This document shows positions 54,630-62,866 of a stretch of 64,000 nt of DNA, piece after piece. How positions within the stretch are numbered: position 1 is the first letter of the stretch; each line of letters starts with the position of its first letter. Location: the NCBI GenBank assembly GCA_965246745.1, contig OZ251980.1, positions 868,001 through 932,000 of the forward strand. The letters are read 5' to 3'. The position numbers were made by a program, and so were the translations under genes. The stretch comes from JANXMY01 sp965246745 (GTDB taxonomy: Bacteria > Armatimonadota > Armatimonadia > Armatimonadales > Capsulimonadaceae). The notes under the pieces were generated by a model. The model ran no database searches and was not told where the DNA came from. It worked only from the letters and a program-made list of their open reading frames with translations.

Positions 54630-55808
54630 ATGACACCGATTTACTTAGACAACAATGCAACAACAAAGCCTGACCCGCGCGTGGTAGACGCCATGCTGCC
54701 GTTTCTGACGGAAGTATATGGCAATGCGGCCTCGCGCTCTCATGCGTTCGGCTGGGCGGCGGAGGAAGCGGTCGCCAAAGCGCGAGGGCAGGTTGCGGCG
54801 CTGCTTGGGGCGGACCCGCGCGAGATTGTCTGGACTTCGGGGGCCACCGAGTCGAACAATCTGGCGATTAAAGGCGTCCTGGAAAAGCTGGCCCCGATGG
54901 GCGGGCATTTGATCACGGCGGCGACCGAGCACAAAGCGGTTTTGGACACGGCCAAGCATCTGGAGCACGCCGGGCACCGGGTGACGGTTCTCGGAGTAGA
55001 CGCCTGCGGGCAGATTGACTTGGGTGAGCTGGCCGATGCGCTGACCCCCGAAACGACGCTGGTTTCGATCATGACGGGGAGCAACGAAATCGGGACGCTT
55101 CAGCCGGTCGCCGAGATCGGGGCGCTCTGCCGGGAGCGCGGCGTGTTGTTCCACACCGACGCCACGCAGAGCGCGGGCAAGCTGCCGCTGGATGTCGCAG
55201 AATTGCCGGTGGATTTGCTGTCGCTGACCGCCCACAAGCTGCACGGCCCCAAAGGAGTCGGGGCGCTGTATGTACGCCGCCGCGCCCCGCGCGTTTTGCT
55301 CGCCGCGCAGATGGACGGCGGCGGACACGAAGCGGGGCGGCGGTCGGGAACGCTGAACGTGCCGGGGATCGTCGGCTTCGGGCAAGCCTGCGAAATTTGC
55401 CGAAACGAACTGCCGGAAGAAACGCCGCGCCTGATTGCGCTAAGAGACAAACTGATGGACGGTATTCTCGGGGGCGTTGACGGAACGCGTTTAAACGGCC
55501 ACCGCACCGAGCGGCTGCCGCACAATGTGAACATCGCGTTTGAAGGAGTCGAAGGCGACGCGCTGCTGGCGTCGCTGCCCGAAGTCGCGCTGTCTACCGG
55601 GTCGGCGTGCTCGTCGGAGTCGCTGTCCGCCAGCTACGTCTTAAAAGCCATCGGCCTGCCCGATGCCCTCGCGTATGCGTCGCTCCGGTTCGGCGTCTCG
55701 CGCTTCACGACCGACGCCGAGATTGACTACGTGCTCGGCCGGCTGCCGGGCATTGTCCAAAAACTGCGGGCGCTTTCGCCGGGCCGTGCGCCGAGCGCCG
55801 TGCATTAA
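54630..55808 (+). CDS. Cysteine desulfurase (NifS/IscS type)
   Basis: A 392-residue group I PLP enzyme: YLDNNATTKPDPRVVDAMLP, TSGATESNNLAIKG, TEHKAVLDTAKHLEHAGHRV, HTDATQSAGKLPLDV, SLTAHKLHGPKGVGALYVRR with the PLP lysine, and STGSACSSESLSASYVLKAI with the catalytic Cys. It supplies sulfur for iron-sulfur clusters and, through FdhD, for molybdenum enzymes. Its regulator is probably the Rrf2 protein upstream. GTG at 54627 is an alternative start. No iscU follows. Confidence 0.95.
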   Translation: MTPIYLDNNATTKPDPRVVDAMLPFLTEVYGNAASRSHAFGWAAEEAVAKARGQVAALLGADPREIVWTSGATESNNLAIKGVLEKLAPMGGHLITAATEHKAVLDTAKHLEHAGHRVTVLGVDACGQIDLGELADALTPETTLVSIMTGSNEIGTLQPVAEIGALCRERGVLFHTDATQSAGKLPLDVAELPVDLLSLTAHKLHGPKGVGALYVRRRAPRVLLAAQMDGGGHEAGRRSGTLNVPGIVGFGQACEICRNELPEETPRLIALRDKLMDGILGGVDGTRLNGHRTERLPHNVNIAFEGVEGDALLASLPEVALSTGSACSSESLSASYVLKAIGLPDALAYASLRFGVSRFTTDAEIDYVLGRLPGIVQKLRALSPGRAPSAVH

Positions 55809-55825
55809 TTTTCAGGTGCATTACC

Positions 55826-56113
55826 ATGAGCGATCCGACACACGCTGTGACCACCGAGGCGGCTGCCGTCTGCCCCGCCTGCGGGCGGCGGCTCTTGACC
55901 CAGACCAGCGCCCTGTGCAACTGGTGCGGGGCCAAAATTGACGACCCCGAGTACCAGGCGCGGGCCGCCGAAGCCCGGCTCGAGCGGGACGCCCAGGAAC
56001 GCGCCGCCCTGGAAGCCCAGGTGCAGGAAGAAGCCCAGCACGGCATCCTCGGACGCTTGAAGCGCCTCGGCAAGCAGAACAAAAACGCCCCGCCGAAAGA
56101 AACGTTAGGTTAG
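55826..56113 (+). CDS. Small double zinc-ribbon protein
   Basis: A 95-residue protein with two CxxC pairs (VCPACGRRLL, LCNWCGAKID) forming one zinc ribbon, followed by an Ala/Glu-rich charged helix (about residues 45-75) and a basic tail. Function unknown. It follows the cysteine desulfurase gene by 17 bases and precedes the SseB-like gene by 10, so all three are probably cotranscribed. Confidence 0.7.
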   Translation: MSDPTHAVTTEAAAVCPACGRRLLTQTSALCNWCGAKIDDPEYQARAAEARLERDAQERAALEAQVQEEAQHGILGRLKRLGKQNKNAPPKETLG

Positions 56114-56123
56114 GAAAGAGCAT

Positions 56124-56999
56124 ATGCAACAAGACCCGAGCCAGGAACCGCTCCGCAATATCAACTTAGAGTCGGCTGCTCTCGGCCTGAAAATGGCCCT
56201 CACCGACGAAGAAAGCGCCGAAGCCCGCACCCGCTTTTTGGAAATTCTTCGGGACAGCACCCTGGCCGTGCCGACCGTCGCGCCGGTCGCCACCGCCGCC
56301 GACGGCTCCATCGAGCCGGGCGCGGACATTCAGCTTATCATCGCCACCAACCCCGAAGGCGTCAGCGGCGTCCCGGCATTTACCCAGCTCGGCATTCTCC
56401 GCGCCACCCTGCCGCAGCTTGAGCACGGCATGTTTTTGTCGGGAGCGCAGATTTGCGGCATTCTCGCCGCTTCCGAGCATCACTTGTTTGTGGACGGCCC
56501 GGATGTCCACGCCGAAGTGACGCCCGCCGAAATGCAGGCCATCGCCCAGGCCGCCCAGATGATGGCCCAGATGCAGCAGCAGGCGGCAGGCGGCAACGAG
56601 CGGCTGGAACTGGCGCTGGCGGCCCTGCACTCCACCGACATCACCGAAAACCGCGCGGCGGTCGTGCAGGCGTTTTTGGAAGAGTTCTGCCGCGTCCCGA
56701 TTGCCGGCGAAGTGGACGAAGACGCCGAGTGCATTGTTTTAAGCACCGGCGCGGCGGAAGACACCCCCGAGACGCCCGCCGAACTCGAGCTTTTGACCCA
56801 GGACGATGCCCTGCTGTGCTTCACCAGCGAGGAAAAAATGCGCGCGTGGGACACGGCGGGCCGCAACGCCGTCGTCCTGCCCGGCCCCATCATCGCCCAG
56901 CTCTCCGCCCAGGCTGAGGTTATGCACATTCTGGTCAACAAAGGCAGCGCCGACCAAAAGCTGCTCAAAATTGACGGCGACCGCCTCGATGTCGCGTAG
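56124..56999 (+). CDS. Double SseB-like domain protein
   Basis: A 291-residue protein with two related halves like the SseB N-terminal domain: SGVPAFTQLGILRATLPQLE then GAQICGILAASEHHLFVDGP in the first, and LLCFTSEEKMRAWDTAGRNA, VHIL-like VMHILVNKGSADQKLLKI in the second. A Gln/Met-rich helix separates them. SseB-type domains occur near ESX and type III/VI secretion and in ribosome-associated enhancers of virulence-type genes; no firm role can be given. Cytoplasmic, no signal peptide. Confidence 0.6.
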   Translation: MQQDPSQEPLRNINLESAALGLKMALTDEESAEARTRFLEILRDSTLAVPTVAPVATAADGSIEPGADIQLIIATNPEGVSGVPAFTQLGILRATLPQLEHGMFLSGAQICGILAASEHHLFVDGPDVHAEVTPAEMQAIAQAAQMMAQMQQQAAGGNERLELALAALHSTDITENRAAVVQAFLEEFCRVPIAGEVDEDAECIVLSTGAAEDTPETPAELELLTQDDALLCFTSEEKMRAWDTAGRNAVVLPGPIIAQLSAQAEVMHILVNKGSADQKLLKIDGDRLDVA

Positions 57000-57086
57000 G
57001 AAAATAATCCCGTAGATTTACGATTGTCGCCCGGCCCGCCGGCGGCCCATAATAAACTCACTTGCCGCCGTGAAAGTGAGTTTTCA

Positions 57087-57398
57087 ATGATGCCGTCGTT
57101 TTCTTCGCGGGACCGCCTGCCCGAGCGCCGAATCTCCGCCATCTGCCGGGGATCGGAAGCCGCCGATGTCCAGCAGCAGCTTTACTCGTTTTTTTCCGAC
57201 CGGGCGGAAGCCGACGCCCTGTGGCTGTTTTGGGTGCAGTGGCGGGCCGTCGGCCGCGAAGCCTTAAGCCGGGACACGGAATTGTCGCCGTGGGAAGTCG
57301 CCGACCGCCTGCGCCGCCTGCGCGAAGCGGGAGTCCCGGTGCTGTCCTGGTCGGTCGAGCGGAATTTGATTGCTCGCGGCCGCTTTTATTTGGAGTAG
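57087..57398 (+). CDS. Small unknown protein, possible winged helix
   Basis: A 103-residue protein: VQQQLYSFFSDRAEADALWL, then WEVADRLRRLREAGVPVLSW. The C-terminal pattern could be a winged-helix module. The start MMPSFSS is chosen by position after the inverted repeat CTCACTT...AAGTGAG. A bidirectional terminator follows. No family recognised. Confidence 0.5.
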   Translation: MMPSFSSRDRLPERRISAICRGSEAADVQQQLYSFFSDRAEADALWLFWVQWRAVGREALSRDTELSPWEVADRLRRLREAGVPVLSWSVERNLIARGRFYLE

Positions 57399-57406
57399 GA
57401 CGCAAA

Positions 57407-57440
57407 AAAGCGCCCCTGAGAGTGTTCTCGGGGGCGCTTT
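57407..57440. terminator. Bidirectional terminator between convergent genes
   Basis: AAAGCGCCCC-(t)-GAGA-gtgt-TCTC-(g)-GGGGCGCTTT, with A-rich sequence on the left and T-rich on the right. It serves the gene ending at 57398 and rpmB. Confidence 0.85.
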
Positions 57441-57469
57441 GCTTGTCTTGGCCTACTTTATCTCTTTGC

Positions 57470-57721
57470 TTATTTCATCAAATGCGCGGGAAGCTGCTTT
57501 TGCCCGGCGACAATCGCCAGGAAGTTGCGGGACTTAAGCATCCGCGCGGCGACCTTGATCTTCTTTTTGCCTTTCGGCGTCTGAATCGTCACCGTTTGCA
57601 GGTTGACTTCGAACCGGCGGGCCTTTTGCGGGGCGCGGTGCGCCCACGAGCCGGAGTGCGGGTGGCGCGTCCAGCGTCCCGCCTGGGCTTTGCGCCCGCT
57701 GATGTCACATACTTTCGCCAT
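57470..57721 (-). CDS. rpmB: Ribosomal protein bL28
   Basis: An 83-residue protein: MAKVCDISGRKAQAGRWTRH, RRFEVNLQTVTIQTPKGKKK, IKVAARMLKSRNF. It matches bL28 (VCxxxGKxxxxGxxxxH, RRFxxNLQ). The zinc-binding CxxC set is absent. It is longer than typical at the C-terminus (LAIVAGQKQLPAHLMK). Monocistronic with its own promoter and terminator. Confidence 0.93.
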   Translation of the reverse strand: MAKVCDISGRKAQAGRWTRHPHSGSWAHRAPQKARRFEVNLQTVTIQTPKGKKKIKVAARMLKSRNFLAIVAGQKQLPAHLMK

Positions 57722-57783
57722 AATCGTTGCACGCTCCTGAAATTATCCGTTTGGGCTTTGGGTTCTTGAAAAGATGACCCGGC

Positions 57784-57813
57784 AGTATAGCACCCAATCG
57801 CCGCCCCTGTCAA
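57784..57813 (-). promoter_or_regulatory. rpmB promoter
   Basis: Minus strand TTGACA (57808-57813), 18 bases, TATACT (57784-57789). The leader is about 60 bases with AGGAG-like sequence before the ATG. Confidence 0.85.
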
Positions 57814-58051
57814 GTCTCGCGGCTGATTGAAGACACTCTTCGGAAACATTCGCGGCGCGGTTTAGGGATATTGTTTAGGTATACTAAGGCACTGCTTTTC
57901 GCCGGGAGTTTGTTATAAAGCCGATATTTCAAGAGCGTGGCAATAAGCTGCGACGCTGTGGGGCGCGGACGCCCAGTAACCGCCTGCGCGGGCACGGAAC
58001 AGAGCGCAATCATACTCTTCCGTTGTTGCAGAGAGGACGCGACCCCAAGAA
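57814..58051. other. Intergenic stretch with a possible promoter
   Basis: No gene is seen. TATACT at 57880-57885 on the plus strand may start the transcript of the hydrolase gene, leaving a leader of over 300 bases that includes repeat B3. A weak GGGGCGCGGACGCCC echo of family A lies at 57960-57975. Confidence 0.4.
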
Positions 58052-58196
58052 CCATGTGCTGAAGCACACGGCTATACGGCCTTCGGCCAGGAAGTGCCGC
58101 TTCGCGGGACTCGGAACGTCTCGGCATTATCCCAACCCCGCGAAGCGGTGTGTTTCCTGGCGTCTTCGCCGTGTAGCCGTGTGCTTCAGCACATGG
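58052..58196. repeat. Family B inverted repeat B3
   Basis: The arms begin CCATGTGC-TGAA-GCACACGG on both ends. The centre has GCCGCTTCGCGGGA and CCCCGCGAAGCGG. The stem bases around TGAA differ from B1 and B2 but still pair. It is open in the frame of the following gene. Confidence 0.9.
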
Positions 58197-58214
58197 TCCG
58201 GGAATTACGCAGCA

Positions 58215-59462
58215 ATGCCCCTCGCTCTTATTCTCTTCTTCCTCTTCTTCCTCTGCACATCCGTCCACGCCGCCCCGGCCCCGACGCCTGTAGACCCGCA
58301 TTTCTACGACTACGACCAATCCGCCCCGTTTTCGGTCACGCAGACGACCGACAAAGCGGCAATGGCGGCAGTCGGCGGAGATATTCAAATCACGCGCGTT
58401 TCCTACCCGTCGCCGGTGGTCACCCCCTACCCCGCGAACAACACCGTCACGGCGTTTCTGTTCCAGCCGAAAACCCCCGGCCCGCACCCGGTGATGCTGG
58501 TCGAGCACGAATGGCTGCCGGTGGCGCTGACCAACGAGTTCGTTCTCTGCGCGACCCTCGCCCGCGCGGGCGTCGCGGCGTTTCTGGTGGTTCAGCCCTA
58601 CAGCTACAACCGCCGGGTGCTGCCGCGCGTCCCCGAAGTCGAGCTGCTGTCCGGGGATACCCATCAGACCGTCAGCGCCGTCCGGCAGGCGGTGCTCGAC
58701 AACCGCCGCGCCCTGGACTGGCTGCAAGGGCGGCCCGACATTGACCCGGCACGCATGGGGGTCGCCGGCATCTCGCTCGGCGGCATCTTGGCCCCGCTGA
58801 TCGCGGGCGTGGACCACCGGGCGAAAGTCTTGGTCACGATTGTCGGCGGCGCGGACGTGTCCGATTTGGTCTACGACAGCTTTATCACCTACGGCCTGCG
58901 CCCGAGCCTGCTGTACCACGGGGTCACGTTTGATTCGATCAAGCAGGGCTACGCTCCGATTGAGCCGACAAACTGGCTGGCGGGCTTCAATCCGAAAAAC
59001 GCGCTTTTATTCAATGGCCGCTTTGATGTCTTTGTGAACCCCAAGCAGGCGCGGCATCTGGCCCAAGCCCTCGGCGGTGCTCCGATTGTCTGGATTCCGA
59101 CCGGGCACTACGGCACGGTGTTTGCCGAAAAGCGGATTGAAGCCATCGGGGCGCAGTTTGTCCGCGCCCGCTTCGGCCTGTCGGCAGCGCTGTTCACCCC
59201 GCCGCCCTCGCTGCCGGCCCCGACCGTCAAGCTCGGCCTTTTGTTCGGCGGGCGGGAAGGGGTCAGCCTGCTGGCCGCCAAGCAGCTTCTCACCGGCGGC
59301 CCCGGCGACCGCTATTCGGTGGACGGCCAGCTCACATTCCACGGCCTGTCGGTCGCGCCGTCCTTCCGGCTCGATGAAAGCAATTCGCTCGGGATTGAGT
59401 TTCCGCTGCTCCACGGCAGGCCGAAGCCGAGATTGTTTTACTCGTTTACGTTTACGCTGTAG
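58215..59462 (+). CDS. Secreted alpha/beta hydrolase
   Basis: About 415 residues with a signal peptide (PLALILFFLFFLCTSVHAAP). Hydrolase features: oxyanion region VMLVEHEWLP, nucleophile GISLGG, a strand ending FNGRFDVFVN with a candidate acid and a late PTGHYG with the His. The last 90 residues (KLGLLFGGREGVSLLAAKQL, LFYSFTFTL) resemble an outer-membrane beta-barrel-like tail. Substrate unknown. The ATG has no clear ribosome site, and the frame is open upstream through B3. Confidence 0.75.
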   Translation: MPLALILFFLFFLCTSVHAAPAPTPVDPHFYDYDQSAPFSVTQTTDKAAMAAVGGDIQITRVSYPSPVVTPYPANNTVTAFLFQPKTPGPHPVMLVEHEWLPVALTNEFVLCATLARAGVAAFLVVQPYSYNRRVLPRVPEVELLSGDTHQTVSAVRQAVLDNRRALDWLQGRPDIDPARMGVAGISLGGILAPLIAGVDHRAKVLVTIVGGADVSDLVYDSFITYGLRPSLLYHGVTFDSIKQGYAPIEPTNWLAGFNPKNALLFNGRFDVFVNPKQARHLAQALGGAPIVWIPTGHYGTVFAEKRIEAIGAQFVRARFGLSAALFTPPPSLPAPTVKLGLLFGGREGVSLLAAKQLLTGGPGDRYSVDGQLTFHGLSVAPSFRLDESNSLGIEFPLLHGRPKPRLFYSFTFTL

Positions 59463-59464
59463 AG

Positions 59465-59626
59465 CAGGCGAAAGAAGCGAACACGAACAAAGAAGGCGAA
59501 CACGAACAAAGAGGGCGAACACGAACAAAGAGGGCGAACACGAGGTTCGCCCCTACGGGGCACAACAGAACCCATAGGGGCAGGCCCCGTGCCTGCCCTT
59601 CCTAAATCCGTGCCTGCCCTTCCGCC
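59465..59626. repeat. Family F palindromic and tandem repeat
   Basis: Four units of GGCGAACACGAACAAAGA-type sequence are followed by GGCGAACACGAGGTTCGCCC and, at 59573, AGGGGCAGGCCCCGTGCCTG. It is the reverse-orientation relative of the 11.3 kb repeat. A short version (GGGGCCGGCCTCCGTGCCTG) directly follows the gltD stop at 51152. Confidence 0.75.
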
Positions 59627-59666
59627 ATGTTCACCGCCCCTCTTGAATCGCCCCCGCTTTCTATGG

Positions 59667-59798
59667 TATACTCTGCGGGCGGAAAATCCAATCCAGGAAT
59701 TTAATTCACACTCGCCGGGACGTGCTTTGCGTGTGCCTTTTTAGGTCGCAAACACGGAAGATCGGCGGGGACGCACCCAACAACGAAGGAGTTCAGAT
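59667..59798 (+). promoter_or_regulatory. rpsB promoter and leader
   Basis: The -10 box TATACT (59667-59672) is followed by a leader of about 120 bases ending in AAGGAG before the TTG start. GTGCTTTGCGTGTGCC and other short pairings could form an S2-binding autoregulatory structure; no known motif was matched. Confidence 0.5.
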
Positions 59799-60782
59799 TT
59801 GTCCATTCTCGCGATGAAGGACCTGCTCGAAGCAGGCGTCCACTTCGGCCACCAGACGCGCCGGTGGAACCCCAAAATGAAGCGCTACATCTACGGCGGG
59901 CGCAACGGCATTTATATCATTGACCTGCACCAGACCTTGAAGCTGTTCGATGACGCGTATGCGTTCATCCAGGAGATCGCGTCCAACCAGGGCAAGATTT
60001 TGTTTGTCGGCACCAAAAAGCAGGCGCAGGAAGCGGTCGCCGAAGCCGCCAAGCGCTCGCATTCGTATTATGTCAATTCCCGCTGGCTCGGCGGCATGCT
60101 GACCAACTACCGGACCATTTTGACCCGCATCGCCCGCCTGCGCGAGCTGGACAAGCTCGATGCCGACGGCATTTTAGAGTCCCTGCCGAAGAAAGAAGCG
60201 GCGGATTTGCGCGAGGAGCGCGACCGTCTCGAAAACTATCTCGGCGGCATGAAGGACATGAACGGCATGCCCGATGCCATCTTCATCGTGGATTTGAAGA
60301 AAGAAAAAATCGCCGTCCAGGAAGCCCGCAAGCTCGGCATCCCGATTGTGGCGATTGTGGACACGAACTGCGATCCCGACGAAGTGGATTACGTCATTCC
60401 GGGCAACGACGACGCCATCCGGGCCATCAAGCTGATTTCCAACAAAATCGCCGATGCGATCATTGAAATCCGTCAGGGCGAGTGGCAGACCGAAGTGGTC
60501 GAAACCGAGGAAGACGCCCAGAAGCTCGGCGAAGAGTCCGATGCCGCCCTGGTCGCCGCCCAGTGGGAAGCGCTGGAGAAGCGCGTCACCGGCGGCGCAC
60601 AAGTCCCGGCAGGCGTGCTTGACCCGAGCCTCGGCGCGTCGGGCATGACCGACACGGGCAGCGCCAGCGGCATTGCCCGCCGCAACGCGTCGCCCGGCGG
60701 CGAAGCGATGACCGACCCCGCCGAAGTCGCGCACGAAGTCGCCGAAGAAACGGGGCAGACGACCGCGCAGGGAACGGATTAA
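59799..60782 (+). CDS. rpsB: Ribosomal protein uS2
   Basis: A 327-residue protein: SILAMKDLLEAGVHFGHQTR, RRWNPKMKRYIYGGRNGIYI, ILFVGTKKQAQEAVAEAAKR, NSRWLGGMLTNYRTI, GIPIVAIVDTNCDPDEVDYV and PGNDDAIRAIKLISNKIADA. The start is TTG with AAGGAG upstream. The last 80 or so residues are an acidic Ala/Glu/Thr-rich tail not found in short S2 proteins. First gene of rpsB-tsf-pyrH-frr-uppS. Confidence 0.97.
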   Translation: MSILAMKDLLEAGVHFGHQTRRWNPKMKRYIYGGRNGIYIIDLHQTLKLFDDAYAFIQEIASNQGKILFVGTKKQAQEAVAEAAKRSHSYYVNSRWLGGMLTNYRTILTRIARLRELDKLDADGILESLPKKEAADLREERDRLENYLGGMKDMNGMPDAIFIVDLKKEKIAVQEARKLGIPIVAIVDTNCDPDEVDYVIPGNDDAIRAIKLISNKIADAIIEIRQGEWQTEVVETEEDAQKLGEESDAALVAAQWEALEKRVTGGAQVPAGVLDPSLGASGMTDTGSASGIARRNASPGGEAMTDPAEVAHEVAEETGQTTAQGTD

Positions 60783-60792
60783 GAACTGGACG

Positions 60793-60882
60793 CCCCCCGG
60801 CCCCCAATAATGGGGGAGCAATACAGAAACATCTTTTTCTGCATCTTTACATCTGGCTCCCCCATTATTGGGGGCCGGGGGG
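60793..60882. repeat. Family D inverted repeat D4 between rpsB and tsf
   Basis: The arms CCCCCCGGCCCCCAATAATG and complement surround about 35 bases. Compared with D1-D3 the core is CCCCCA-ATAA-TGGGGG instead of CCCCA-ATTC-TGGGG. It starts ten bases after the rpsB stop and may tune expression of tsf relative to rpsB. Confidence 0.85.
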
Positions 60883-60908
60883 ACTTCTGACAATTTGAGG
60901 AAATTACT

Positions 60909-61763
60909 ATGGCAGAAATTACCGCCGCAATGGTCAAAGACCTGCGGGACAAAACACAGGCCGGCATGATGGAAGCCAAGCGGCTTCTGACCGAAGCGAA
61001 CGGCGACATGGACGCGGCCATTAAAGCGTTCCGCGAAAAAAACGCCAAAGCGACAGTCAAAGAAGGCCGGACAAGCGCCGAAGGCGTCATTGAAGCCCTG
61101 GTCCGCGAGCACAACAAGCTCGGCGTCCTGATTGAGATCAACTCGGAAACCGACTTTGTGGCACGCAACGAAGAGTTCTCGGCGCTGGCCCGCGACATGG
61201 CGAAGCACGCCCTTGAGAACCCCGGCGCATCCACGGTGGACGAGCTGCTCGAAGCGACCCACACCGAAACCGGCAGCCCGGCGAAGCTGCGAATCCAAGA
61301 CGTGTTCGCCAAGATGCGCGAGAACATCATCTTCAAGCGCTTCGCGGCTTACCAGACTGAAGACGGCACCGTAGACGCCTATATTCACATGGGCGGGCAG
61401 ATTGGCGTTTTGGTCGAGCTGACCGGCGAAGGCATGGAAATCAAGACCCTGGCCCGCGAGATCGCCATGCACATCGCCGCCGCAAAGCCCAAGTTTCTGA
61501 GCAAGGATCAAATCCCGGCGGAAAAAGTCGCCGAAGAGCGCGACATCGTCAAGACCCGCGCCCTGGCCGACCCGAAAAACGCCAACAAGCCCGCCGAAAT
61601 CATGGACAAAGTGATCGAAGGCGGCGTCGGGACCTTCTACAAGGAAGCGGTTCTTCTGGAGCAGCCGTATATCCGCGAGCCGAAGCAGACCATCGCGCAG
61701 GTGATCAAAGGCAAAACCGAGATCAAGCGCTTTATCCGCTTCGAGATCGGCGAGGCGTCTTAA
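60909..61763 (+). CDS. tsf: Elongation factor Ts
   Basis: A 284-residue nucleotide-exchange factor for EF-Tu. Seen: MVKDLRDKTQAGMMEAKRLL (N-terminal UBA-like), DMDAAIKAFREKNA, LVREHNKLGVLIEINSETDF, VARNEEFSALARDMA, and AYIHMGGQIGVLVEL in the core domain. GAGGAAA precedes the ATG. Length is normal. pyrH starts three bases after its stop. Confidence 0.98.
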   Translation: MAEITAAMVKDLRDKTQAGMMEAKRLLTEANGDMDAAIKAFREKNAKATVKEGRTSAEGVIEALVREHNKLGVLIEINSETDFVARNEEFSALARDMAKHALENPGASTVDELLEATHTETGSPAKLRIQDVFAKMRENIIFKRFAAYQTEDGTVDAYIHMGGQIGVLVELTGEGMEIKTLAREIAMHIAAAKPKFLSKDQIPAEKVAEERDIVKTRALADPKNANKPAEIMDKVIEGGVGTFYKEAVLLEQPYIREPKQTIAQVIKGKTEIKRFIRFEIGEAS

Positions 61764-61765
61764 TC

Positions 61766-62512
61766 GTGCCTGAAATTGCCGAAACGAACTCGATCAAATG
61801 GCCCCGCGTGCTGCTGAAGCTCTCCGGCGAAGCGTTCGCCGGGGACGGCAGCCACGGGGTGATTGACTACGCCGCCGTCGCCGCGCTCGCCGCCGAAGTC
61901 GCGCAATTACAGCGCTCAGGAGTCCAGACCGCCATCGTCATCGGCGGCGGCAATGTCATGCGCGGCCAATTAGCCGAGAAAGCCGGCATGAAGCGGGTCA
62001 CCGCCGACCATATCGGCATGCTCGGCACCGTCGTCAACGCGCTGGCGCTGCAAGACTCTTTGGAGCGTCAGGGCATTGACACGCGGGTTCAGACCGCCAT
62101 GCCGATCCAGACCGTCGCCGAGCCGTACATCAACCGCCGCGCCCTGCGGCATCTGGAAAAAGGCCGGGTCGTGATCCTCGCCGGCGGCACCGGCAACCCG
62201 TTCTTCACCACCGACACCGCCGCCGCGCTGCGGGCCACCGAAGTCCGCGCCGAAGCGATCCTCATGGCAAAAAACGGCACCGACGGCGTCTACGACAAAG
62301 ACCCGCGCACCAATCCCGATGCCGTCAAGTTTGAGAAAATCTCGTTTGCCGACGCAATCAACCGCCGCCTCAAAGTCATGGACCTGACCGCGCTGGCGTT
62401 CTGCATGGAAAACAACATCCCCATCGTCGTCTTCGACATCAACGTCCCCGGCAACATCCAGCGCGTCGCCGAAGGCGCGGCGATTGGAACGCTCGTCTCT
62501 AAAGATGCGTAA
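61766..62512 (+). CDS. pyrH: UMP kinase
   Basis: A 248-residue hexameric kinase: VLLKLSGEAFAG, GVQTAIVIGGGNVMRGQLAE, ADHIGMLGTVVNALALQDSL, VVILAGGTGNPFFTTDTAAA, GTDGVYDKDPRTN and DINVPGNIQRV. It makes UDP from UMP. GTG start. It is normally followed by frr; here two small genes intervene. Confidence 0.98.
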   Translation: MPEIAETNSIKWPRVLLKLSGEAFAGDGSHGVIDYAAVAALAAEVAQLQRSGVQTAIVIGGGNVMRGQLAEKAGMKRVTADHIGMLGTVVNALALQDSLERQGIDTRVQTAMPIQTVAEPYINRRALRHLEKGRVVILAGGTGNPFFTTDTAAALRATEVRAEAILMAKNGTDGVYDKDPRTNPDAVKFEKISFADAINRRLKVMDLTALAFCMENNIPIVVFDINVPGNIQRVAEGAAIGTLVSKDA

Positions 62513-62544
62513 CTAACTGCAATGCAGGCACGGAGGCACCGACA

Positions 62545-62865
62545 TTGATCAGATGCTACCGGGGTGTCGCGGAAGGTCATCTCTATTATCAAGAGGCGCT
62601 TAAAGGCATCGCGCGTCCGCGAGGCGGTCCGGCAACACCGGCCCAGCATAACGAAGGCTTGACGGACATCGAATACACTTCCTGCACTACCAGCTATCAA
62701 GTCGCGTTGAGGAAAGCATTGGAAAGCGATTCAAACGGCCGGGGAATTGTTTTGCAGAAAGATTTCAGCGAAACGGAGATTGTCGCGTCCCCAGATAGTT
62801 ATGCAGAGCGGGAAGTATTCATTCGTGGTTTGGTCACGAACGCTTTAGTGACAGAGGTTCCTTGA
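62545..62865 (+). CDS. Small ADP-ribosyltransferase-like protein (candidate toxin)
   Basis: A 106-residue protein from TTG with GGAGG eight bases upstream. Motifs in order fit the R-S-E type ADP-ribosyltransferase fold: Arg6 in CYRGV, TSCTTS at 45-50 (the S-T-S strand), and ERE at 88-90 (the ExE motif) in SYAEREVFIRG. The central IARPRGG..TPAQHNEG loop is conserved in recalled cyanobacterial homologues. It is coupled to the next gene (one base gap) and inserted between pyrH and frr. Base composition is lower in GC than its neighbours. Toxin function is inference. Confidence 0.5.
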   Translation: MIRCYRGVAEGHLYYQEALKGIARPRGGPATPAQHNEGLTDIEYTSCTTSYQVALRKALESDSNGRGIVLQKDFSETEIVASPDSYAEREVFIRGLVTNALVTEVP

Positions 62866-62866
62866 T

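Noticed and set aside
57810..58919. Long minus-strand frame opposite the secreted hydrolase
   Set aside because: It is an antisense frame; the plus strand has a signal peptide and the GISLGG nucleophile motif.
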